Origin: Streptomyces griseorubiginosus | Lineage (GTDB): Bacteria; Actinomycetota; Actinomycetes; Streptomycetales; Streptomycetaceae | Assembly (NCBI RefSeq): GCF_017614965.1 | Contig: NZ_WVUG01000009.1 | Location: 1 to 64,000 of the forward strand | Direction of reading: 5' to 3' | Length of the DNA: 64,000 bases | Part shown: piece by piece, positions 8,840 through 16,000 of the stretch | How positions within the stretch are numbered: the stretch's first letter is position 1 | Layout: every line of letters begins with the position of its first letter | Program-made: the position numbers and the translations under genes | The notes under the pieces: model-generated | What the model was told of the DNA's origin: nothing | The model's database searches: none | The model's input: only the letters and a program-made list of their open reading frames with translations

Positions 8840-9424
8840 ATGGCGTTCCGTGGTCCGAAGGTGTGGCTGTGGCGCTGGCGGCGCAACCCGCTCAAGCGTC
8901 GCGCCGACACGGTGGAGGCCTGGGTCGTGCTGGGTGCCTGGCTGGTGACCGTGGTCGCCGGGGTACTGGCCGGTCTGGCGGCGACCCAGTCCGTCGAGCA
9001 CGGGCTGGCCCGTGAGCGGGTGGAGTGGCGCCAGGTCGAGGCGCGGCTCACCGAGAAGGCACCCGGGAAAGCGGCCACCGGCACGGGGACGGCCAGCGGC
9101 GACCAGGTCTGGGGCACGGTCCGCTGGACCGCGCCGGACGGCTCCGGCCACACCGGCCAGGTCCGGGTCCGTCCCGGCAGCCCGGCCGGCTCCACGGTCC
9201 CGATCTGGTCGGACCGCCAGGGCCACCTGGTCACCAAGCCGGCCACCGCCTCCCAGGCCCATCTGCGGGCCTCCCTGATCGGCGTCCTGGTCGGCATCAG
9301 CGCGGCAGCGGTCCCCTTCGTGGGCGGCCGAGTCCTGTGCGGCCGCCTGGAACGCCGCCGCATGGCCCAATGGGACACCGAGTGGTCCCGCTTCGGCCCG
9401 CTGTGGGGGCGCAAGACCCGGTGA
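8840..9424 (+). CDS. Rv1733c-family two-helix membrane protein
   Basis: 194 residues from the ATG at 8840, chosen for GAGGAGG nine bases upstream. It starts with an Arg/Trp-rich segment (WLWRWRRNPLKRRADTVEAW), then a membrane helix (about residues 33-55). An extracytoplasmic loop of about 85 residues follows, with VWGTVRWTAPDGSGHTGQV, then a second helix (about residues 143-165) and a basic tail. This architecture is that of mycobacterial Rv1733c, a dormancy (DosR) regulon antigen that is multiplied in Streptomyces. Function is unknown. The gene is divergent from the beta-propeller gene across 269 bp that holds a possible DevR-like box and no other gene. Confidence 0.75.
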   Translation: MAFRGPKVWLWRWRRNPLKRRADTVEAWVVLGAWLVTVVAGVLAGLAATQSVEHGLARERVEWRQVEARLTEKAPGKAATGTGTASGDQVWGTVRWTAPDGSGHTGQVRVRPGSPAGSTVPIWSDRQGHLVTKPATASQAHLRASLIGVLVGISAAAVPFVGGRVLCGRLERRRMAQWDTEWSRFGPLWGRKTR

Positions 9425-9475
9425 CGGGGCGACGAGGGGCACGCTGAAACCGGTGCTCTGCGGCGAGTGCCGCCA

Positions 9476-9565
9476 GGTGTATTGACCCCCGGTTTTGTTC
9501 ACGCGGGTGATGGGTGGCCGGCCTCCGAGTGCGGTGTGGCAGCGGTGGTGACAGTAGGTGTGCAG
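9476..9565 (-). pseudogene. C-terminal remnant of an IS481-type transposase
   Basis: The minus strand encodes LHTYCHHRCHTALGGRPP followed by ITRVNKTGGQYT, the typical C-terminal end of Streptomyces IS481-family DDE transposases (consensus LHxYNHHRxHxALGGxPPxxRV). No start, no catalytic DDE region and no terminal inverted repeats remain. The frame even reads on past the point where the family normally stops. The fragment fills the gap between the Rv1733c-like and acyl-CoA dehydrogenase genes and marks an old insertion or rearrangement point. Confidence 0.75.
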
Positions 9566-9645
9566 GACGGGGACCGCCGGCTCCGGGTTCCCGCTGATGC
9601 GCCGCCGCGCACGCGGCCGCCGTCCGCTCCCACGGTTCGTCGGGT

Positions 9646-11298
9646 TCAGCCGTCGGCGGGCAGTGCGCGCTCCAGGATCGCGGCCACGCCGGCACCGTCG
9701 GGCAGGGTGCCGAAGGAGTGGCCCCAGTCGCCGCCCAGCCGGGTCGCGCAGAAGGCGTCGGCGACGGCGGGCGGGGCGTGCCGGACCAGCAGGGATGCCT
9801 GCAGGGCCAGGGCCATCAGCTCCACCAGCCGGCGCGCACCGGCCTCGGACCCGGCGGCCAGCAGTCCCTCCAGCCGGACCACGGCCGCGTCCAGCCGGCC
9901 GTCCGCGCCGCGCGCCAGGGCGAGTTCGTCGAACAGGGCGTGTGCGGTGGCGGGTTCGCGCCTGAGTGCCCGCAGCACGTCCAGGGCGTTGACGTTCCCG
10001 GAGCCCTCCCAGATCGACAGCAGGGGTGCCTCGCGGTAGTGGCGGGGCATGCCGGACTCCTCGACGTAGCCGTTGCCGCCCAGGCACTCCAGGGCCTCCG
10101 CGGTGAAGGCCGGGCCCCGCTTGGTGACCCAGTACTTGCCGACGGCCGTCGCGATCCGCCGGAAGGCCGCCTCGCCCGCGTCGCCGCGGACCGCCCGGTC
10201 GGCGGCCCCGGCCAGCCGCAGGGTGAGCGTCGTGGCGGCCTCGGACTCCAGCGCCAGGTCGGCCAGGACGTTGCGCATCAGCGGCTGGTCGATCAGCCGC
10301 GCCCCGAACGCGCTGCGGTGGCGCACATGGTGGCCCGCCTCGACCAGCGTCTTGCGCATCAGCGTGGCCGACATCATCACGCAGTCCAGGCGGGTGCAGT
10401 TGACCATCTCGATGATCGTCTTCACGCCCCGGCCCTCGGGCCCGACCAGCCAGGCCACGGTCCCGTCGAACTCCGGCTCGGAGGACGCGTTGGAGCGGTT
10501 GCCCAGCTTGTCCTTCAGGCGCTGGATGCGGAAGGTGTTGCGGCTGCCGTCCGGCAGGATCCGCGGCACCAGGAAGCAGGAGAGCCCCTCCGGAGCCTGC
10601 GCCAGCACCAGGAACACGTCGCACATCGGGGCCGAGGTGAACCACTTGTGCCCGCGCAGGGTGTACACGCCGGGCTCGGCGGTCAAGGCCGCCACGGTGG
10701 TGTTCGTACGGACGTCCGAGCCGCCCTGTTTCTCGGTCATCCCCATGCCGGCGAGCAGACCGGGCTTCTCCGTCGGGACCCGCAGCTCCGGGTCGTACTC
10801 CCTGCCGGTCAGGAGGGGTTCGTAGATCTTGGCCAGTTCCGGCTGGGCGCGCAGGGCGGGGACGGCCGCGTACGTCATCGACGTCGGACAGCCGTGCCCG
10901 GCCTCGGTGTGCCCCCACACCAGTCCGCCCGCCGTGCGCACGACATGGGCGCCGGGGCGGTCGTCCGCCCAGGGCGCGCCCGCCAGCCCCTCGGCCACGG
11001 CGGCCCGCATCAGGTGGTGCCAGCTCGGGTGGAACTCGACCTCGTCGATCCGGTTGCCGTACCGGTCGTGCGTGCGCAGCACCGGTTCGTGCATGTTGGC
11101 CAGTTCGGCCCACTCCTGCGCCTCGGCGCTGCCGGCCCGCAGGCCGAGCCGGCGGATCTCCTCCTCGGCCCACCCGGCGCCCTCCCGCCGCAGCCCCTCG
11201 AGCAGGGCGGTGTCCTGGGCGGCGTCGTAGGGCGTCAATGGAGGCGGCTGGTTGGTGACGTCATGGGTCGCGTGCGCGGGCGTGGGTGTCGAGGCCAT
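9646..11298 (-). CDS. Acyl-CoA dehydrogenase family protein, AidB-like
   Basis: About 550 residues, longer than the usual 380-residue acyl-CoA dehydrogenases and close to the AidB subgroup. I take the ATG at 11298; a GTG at 11313 adds five residues. Diagnostic stretches are EVEFHPSWHHLMRAAV, GLLAGMGMTEKQGGSDVRTN (middle-domain flavin site), KWFTSAPMCDVFLVLAQAPE, and the C-terminal GGNGYVEESGMPRHYREAPL, where the FAD/dimer contact lies. AidB-type proteins bind FAD and DNA and respond to alkylation; other members oxidise acyl-CoAs. Control by the divergent PaaX-family regulator points instead to catabolism of an acyl- or aryl-acetyl-CoA, which is inference. Confidence 0.88.
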   Translation of the reverse strand: MASTPTPAHATHDVTNQPPPLTPYDAAQDTALLEGLRREGAGWAEEEIRRLGLRAGSAEAQEWAELANMHEPVLRTHDRYGNRIDEVEFHPSWHHLMRAAVAEGLAGAPWADDRPGAHVVRTAGGLVWGHTEAGHGCPTSMTYAAVPALRAQPELAKIYEPLLTGREYDPELRVPTEKPGLLAGMGMTEKQGGSDVRTNTTVAALTAEPGVYTLRGHKWFTSAPMCDVFLVLAQAPEGLSCFLVPRILPDGSRNTFRIQRLKDKLGNRSNASSEPEFDGTVAWLVGPEGRGVKTIIEMVNCTRLDCVMMSATLMRKTLVEAGHHVRHRSAFGARLIDQPLMRNVLADLALESEAATTLTLRLAGAADRAVRGDAGEAAFRRIATAVGKYWVTKRGPAFTAEALECLGGNGYVEESGMPRHYREAPLLSIWEGSGNVNALDVLRALRREPATAHALFDELALARGADGRLDAAVVRLEGLLAAGSEAGARRLVELMALALQASLLVRHAPPAVADAFCATRLGGDWGHSFGTLPDGAGVAAILERALPADG

Positions 11299-11304
11299 TC
11301 CGCC

Positions 11305-11343
11305 ATGTTGCACCTTTTCTTCGACCGTAGCAATGTTGCAACA
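11305..11343. promoter_or_regulatory. Direct repeat and palindrome in the acyl-CoA dehydrogenase/paaX-like intergenic region
   Basis: ATGTTGCA occurs at 11305-11312 and 11333-11340. The second copy extends into the perfect 10-bp palindrome TGTTGCAACA (11334-11343). The 65-bp spacer between two divergent genes is a natural operator region for the adjacent PaaX-family regulator. Confidence 0.55.
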
Positions 11344-11350
11344 AGGAGGC

Positions 11351-11367
11351 GCACGTACAGTACGTGC
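11351..11367. promoter_or_regulatory. Perfect 17-bp palindrome overlapping the start of the PaaX-like gene
   Basis: GCACGTACAGTACGTGC is an 8-1-8 perfect inverted repeat. The GTG start of the regulator gene (11364-11366) lies inside its right arm. Binding there would block expression of the gene itself, so I read it as a likely autoregulatory operator. Confidence 0.65.
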
Positions 11368-12116
11368 CCATGCGCATGAACGTGTCAGAGCCGTCCGGCG
11401 AGGTCGACCTGCGGCCGCTGTCCGCGCGCTCGGTCGTGCTGAGCCTGCTGCTGGGCACGCATCCGCCGGAGCTTCCGGTGAAGGACCTCATCCGCGTGGT
11501 GGAGCCGTTCGGCGTCGGCGGCTCCACGCTGCGTGCCGCGCTCAGCCGCATGGTGAACGCCGGTGACCTGCGGCGCACGGACTCCGTCTACCGGCTCAGC
11601 GACCGGCTCCTGGCCCGCCAGCGCCGCCAGGACGAGGCCGTGGACGCCCGCACGCGCGCGTGGGACGGCGACTGGGAGATGGTGGTGATCACGGCGACGG
11701 GCCGCGGCCCCGCCGAACGAGCCGACCTGCGCGCCCGTCTCACCGCCCTGCGACTGGCCGAACTCCGCGAGGGCGTTTGGCTGCGCCCCGCCAACCTGAT
11801 CCGCCGCGTGCCGCAGGAGGAGCTGGCACCGGTGGCCCAGTCCTACACCGCGCGGCCCGACCGTCCCGCGCGCGAACTGGCCGCCGCCCTGTGGCCCTTG
11901 GACGCCTGGGCCGCCACGGCCCGTGCCCTGCTCGCCCACCTCGCCGGGGCGGACCTCCCGGCCGACCGCTTCACGGCCTTCGCGGCGGTCGTACGCCATC
12001 TGCTCGCCGACCCCGTACTGCCCCCCGAACTGCTCCCCGCCGACTGGCCGGGCGCGCCCCTGCGCACCGCCTACGCGCGGTACCAGCGGGAGATCACCGG
12101 AGCCGTCACCCGCTGA
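11364..12116 (+). CDS. PaaX-family transcriptional regulator
   Basis: 250 residues from the GTG at 11364 (in-frame ATGs at 11370 and 11376), with AAGGAGG 14 bases upstream. The N-terminal winged helix has SARSVVLSLLLGTHPPELPV, then LIRVVEPFGVGGSTLRAALS and RMVNAGDLRR, which is the PaaX DNA-binding layout. The middle has the conserved WDGDWEMVVI segment of PaaX proteins and the C-terminus the W-P-L-D-AW region. PaaX represses phenylacetate catabolism and responds to phenylacetyl-CoA. No paa genes are visible here, so its target is probably the divergent acyl-CoA dehydrogenase gene and itself, through palindromes at 11334-11367. Confidence 0.88.
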   Translation: MPMRMNVSEPSGEVDLRPLSARSVVLSLLLGTHPPELPVKDLIRVVEPFGVGGSTLRAALSRMVNAGDLRRTDSVYRLSDRLLARQRRQDEAVDARTRAWDGDWEMVVITATGRGPAERADLRARLTALRLAELREGVWLRPANLIRRVPQEELAPVAQSYTARPDRPARELAAALWPLDAWAATARALLAHLAGADLPADRFTAFAAVVRHLLADPVLPPELLPADWPGAPLRTAYARYQREITGAVTR

Positions 12117-12123
12117 CACGGCG

Positions 12124-12160
12124 GCCGTACGAAACGCCGCGCGAGTGCGCTTCGTACGGC
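12124..12160 (+). terminator. Hairpin terminator after PaaX-like gene
   Basis: Inverted repeat GCCGTACGAA (12124-12133) and TTCGTACGGC (12151-12160), perfect over 10 bp with a GC-rich loop, starting 8 bp after the stop codon. No poly-U follows, which is usual in Streptomyces. Confidence 0.7.
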
Positions 12161-12161
12161 G

Positions 12162-12260
12162 CCGCAGCCCCCGCCGGGCGCCTGCAGGGTGACCGCGACG
12201 ACCAACGCCTGGAACACCGGTCTGACCGGCTCCCCCACCATCACCGGCACCACGGGCGAC
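12162..12260 (+). pseudogene. Fragment of a CBM2 (cellulose/chitin-binding) module
   Basis: In the frame of the GTG at 12189, the plus strand reads PQPPPGACRV then TATTNAWNTGLTGSPTIT. A Pro-rich linker, ACRV and the WNTG-hT-hTIT strand are the hallmark start of family-2 carbohydrate-binding modules of Streptomyces cellulases and chitinases. After about 25 residues the similarity is lost, and the NGW strand that should follow is missing. No catalytic domain or signal peptide is present. The rest of the 334-bp gap (12117-12450) holds the PaaX terminator, a DevR-like box and the promoter region of the next operon. Confidence 0.55.
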
Positions 12261-12327
12261 AGCGCGGCTCCATCCCGCTCAACGGGACGGCCGGAACGAC
12301 GGGTTGACGACCGCCCGTGTCGCCGCT

Positions 12328-12342
12328 GCGACCGAAGTGCCC
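12328..12342. promoter_or_regulatory. Weak DevR-like box upstream of the ATPase operon
   Basis: GCGACCGAAGTGCCC has the G-N-GAC...G-CCC outline of DosR/DevR boxes and lies about 110 bp before the operon start. One arm is mismatched. It is listed because a similar box precedes the Rv1733c-like gene 3.5 kb away. Confidence 0.22.
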
Positions 12343-12450
12343 GACTTGGGTCGCCGCGGTCGAATTGCGCTTGCTCGGACCGGATGACCAGGCTGTGAGT
12401 GGGAACCCGACGTGTTTCGGCAAGCGACCTCAGACGGATCGAGGACAGTC

Positions 12451-13089
12451 ATGGCTCGGCAGGAGCGACAGTCGTCGTCGGCCACCCTCCCGGAGCCGCT
12501 GCGTAACGCGGCGTCCGTGCTGCGGAAGGTGCCCGGCGCGGGAATGGTGAGCAGGGCGACCGAGGGGGCCCTGGACAAGGTCGGAGCGGTGTCGCCGCGC
12601 GGGCGGCGGATGGCGGTGTACGCGGGCGCGGGGGTGCTGGGCGTCGCGGGCGTCGTGGAGTGGCCCGTCGCCGTCACCGGTGCTGCGGTGGCCTGGCTGA
12701 CGCAGCCACGGCCGAAGCATCCCACCAGCGGGGACGCGGTGAGCGCCGAGGACGGCGCACCCGCGGTGGAGGAGGCGATGAGCACTCCCGTCGGCACGGA
12801 ACCGACGGCCGGCGGGGCCGTACCGCCGCCCGTCACCGAGGTGACGGCACCGCTGGGACCGACACCCACACCTCCGGGCGCCGACTCGGCACCCATGGGA
12901 ACCGCCCCGGTCACCGACGCCCCCGGGCCCGTCTCTCCGCACCCTGGTGCGGAGGCGGCCCCCGCCGCGCCGGCCCCGGGCGCCGATGTTCCCGGACCGA
13001 CGGCACCGGATCCCGGCGCCCCCGGTCCGGCCGAGTCCCTGACGGGGCGGAGCGACACGCAGGAACACCCCGACCGCACGACCGACTGA
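12451..13089 (+). CDS. Ala/Pro-rich protein preceding the P-type ATPase
   Basis: 212 residues from the ATG at 12451, with GAGGAC upstream. The first half is weakly structured and contains one hydrophobic stretch (MAVYAGAGVLGVAGVVEWP, then VAVTGAAVAWL, about residues 51-85), probably membrane-inserted. From about residue 90 to the end the chain is a low-complexity Pro/Ala/Gly/Thr tail (GPTPTPPGADSAP). No known domain is recognised. It ends 9 bp before the ATPase start, so the two genes form an operon, and a partner or anchoring role with the ATPase is the best guess. Composition matches the neighbours. Confidence 0.7.
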   Translation: MARQERQSSSATLPEPLRNAASVLRKVPGAGMVSRATEGALDKVGAVSPRGRRMAVYAGAGVLGVAGVVEWPVAVTGAAVAWLTQPRPKHPTSGDAVSAEDGAPAVEEAMSTPVGTEPTAGGAVPPPVTEVTAPLGPTPTPPGADSAPMGTAPVTDAPGPVSPHPGAEAAPAAPAPGADVPGPTAPDPGAPGPAESLTGRSDTQEHPDRTTD

Positions 13090-13098
13090 GGGCGCGCG

Positions 13099-16000
13099 AT
13101 GGTTCTGGGAGTGCTGTCACGTCCGGCCGTCGCTCTGGTGGGATGGGCGGCGGTCGGGCCCCGGTTGCTGGTACGCGGGGCCGCGCCCGCGATGGGTGCG
13201 GCCGCCGGGGCGGCGGCCGGCACGGCCCGCGCAGGTGTACGAGGCGCGGACGGCGCGAAGTACGTCGCACGCGCCGTCCGCGCCTCGCTGCCGCGCGGTC
13301 CACGCCCCTGGCGGTCCGGCGCTCGCGCCCACCTGGCCCTGCGACCGGCGGACCCGGACCCCGACCTCGCCGACGGCGGACGGGAGCACCGGATCCGGCG
13401 GGTCGTCGAGGCGCTCGCCGAGCACCCGGACGTGGCCTACGCCTACTGGGACGGAGGGCTGGAGCGGCTGGTGGTGGCCGCCGTGGAGGAGGAGGCCGGC
13501 GACCGGGTCGTGGACGAGGCGGTCGACCTCGCCGCCCGGCACGGACTCACCCAGACCGACGAGGACGTCGAGGACTTCGGGCATCCGGCGGATCCCGCCG
13601 GGGTCCGGGCCGCTGCGGAGGCGCTCGGCGCCGACGTCGCCGGCATCGCGGTCGGCGTGGCCGGATACCTGCTGAACCTGCCGCCCTCGCCGCGCCAGGT
13701 GACCGCCCTGGTCACGCTGCTGCGCGAGAACCCCTCCGTGCGCGGCTGGCTGCGCGACCGGCTCGGGCGCACCCGGATGGACCTGCTGCTGGCGGTCCTG
13801 AACGCGGCCGCGCACGGCGCCGGCAGGACCCCGACCGCCCTGGTGCTCGACGGCGCTCTGCGCAGCCTCCAACTGGCGGAGACCGTGGCGCGCACGGCCG
13901 CCTTCGAGACGGTGCACGACGACGTGGTTGCACCCGGGCGTCCGGGCGTCGCCGCCGGCCACTCTCCCCGCCCGCCCCTGCGCACCTCCCCGGCGCAGGA
14001 GTACGCCACCAACGCCTCGGCCGGAAGTCTGCTCGGCGCGGTGGCGACCATGCTGGTCAAACACAACGGGACGGAGGCCGCCGAAGCGGTCCTCGCGGGT
14101 TCCCCCAAGGCCGCGCGCTACGGGCCCGCCGCCTTCCACGCCGTCCTGAGCACCACCCTGTCCCGCGAGGGCGTGCTGGTGCGCAACACCGAACGGCTGC
14201 GCGAGCTGGAGATGGCCGGCACGGTCGTCCTGCACCCGAGCGCGCTGCGCGACCCGGACGGCGAACCGGACGCGTGGGCCGAGCCGGTGCTGGACGCGGC
14301 CCGGCGCGCCGGCCTGAGCGTCGTGCTGGTGGACGACCCCGCCCTGTCCGACATCACGGGCCTCGCCGACCGGGTGGTCTCCCGCGACCGGCCGCTGAGC
14401 GAGGTGGTGGCCGAGCTGCGCGAGGAGGGCGACACCGTCGTCACGGTCGCACGCCCGCGGTCGGCGGACGACTCGGACGTGCTGGCCGGGCTCCTCGGCG
14501 GTGACATCGCCGTCGCCCTCGCCGACCACGACAGTGCCGTCGTCTGGGGGGCGGACGTACTGGCCCTGCATGGCCTGACTGACGTGTGGCGACTGCTCAC
14601 CGCCATCCCCGCCGCCCGGGGGGTGGGCCGCCGCGCCCAGATCCTGGCCCGCTCCGGTGCCGCGCTGTCCGGGCTGCTGGTGGCCGTCGGTGAGACCCGC
14701 AAACCCAGCCGCACGCCCTGGCCCGGCCTGCGGCACACCCCGGTCGACGTGGGCGCCGCGGTGGCCCTGTTCTCGGGGGCACGCTCGGCCCTGCGGGTGG
14801 CCGCGACCCCCGCCCCGCATCCGCGTCCCCGCGTCGCCTGGCACGAACTGGACGCCGAGGACGTACGGAGCAGGCTGGAGGGCACACCGCACGAGGAAGC
14901 CGAGCCGGAGCCTGAACCGGCCGAAGAGCCCGGCACCGGCCACCCCCTGCTGGCGCCCCTGCGCTGGTCCGGGCAGCTCTTCCATGCGGTGCGCGAGGAA
15001 CTGGACGATCCGCTCACCCCGGTCCTGGCCGTCGGCTCGGCGGCCGAGGCGATCCTCGGGTCCGCCGTGGACGCCCTCCTGGTCGTCGGCGCGCTCGATC
15101 TGAACGCCCTCGTCGGCGGCGTCCAACGGCTGCGCGCCGATCAGGCCCTGTCCAGGCTGCTGGCCGGCCAGAAACAGAAGGCACGGGTCGCGCCACCGGA
15201 GGACGACGCCGAGGACGAACCCCGGACCGTCGACGCGGCCAGGCTCCGTCCCGGCGACATCATCGAGCTCAAGACCGACGACGTGGTGCCCGCCGACGCC
15301 CGGCTGCTGTGGCAGGACGGTCTGGAGGTCGACGAGTCCGCGCTCACCGGCGAGTCCCTGCCGGTGGAGAAGCAGACCGACCCCACCCCGCAGGCGGCGG
15401 TCGCCGAACGCACTTGCATGGTCTTCGAGGGCACCACCGTCGCGGCCGGCAACGCCCGCGCCGTCGTGGTGGACACCGGCGAGCGCACCGAGGCCGCCCG
15501 CGCCGTCCACCTCGCCGCCCGCACCCCTCCGGCGCCGGGCGTGCAGGGCAGGCTGCAGGAACTCACCCGCCGCGCCCTGCCGTTGACGCTGGCCGGCGGG
15601 GCCGCGGTCACCACGCTGTCGCTGCTGCGCGGTACGCCCATCCGCGAGGCGGTCAGCGGGGGAGTGGCCGTCGCGGTGGCCGCCGTGCCCGAGGGGCTGC
15701 CGCTGGTGGCGACCGTGGCACAGCTGGCTGCGGCCCGGCGGCTGAGCCGGCGCGGTGTCCTCGTGCGCACCCCGCGCACGCTGGAGGCGCTGGGCCGGAT
15801 GGACACCATCTGCTTCGACAAGACCGGCACGCTCACCGAGAACCGGCTGCGGCTGGCCCGTATCGCCTTGACCGACGGCGAGGTCCTCTCCGCCGCCGAC
15901 GCGACCGACGCCCACACGCTGCGCGCCGCCGCCCGCGCCTGTCCGCGGCTGAACGGCGGTTCGGACCGCCCGGTGCACGCCACCGACGAGGCCGTGCTCG

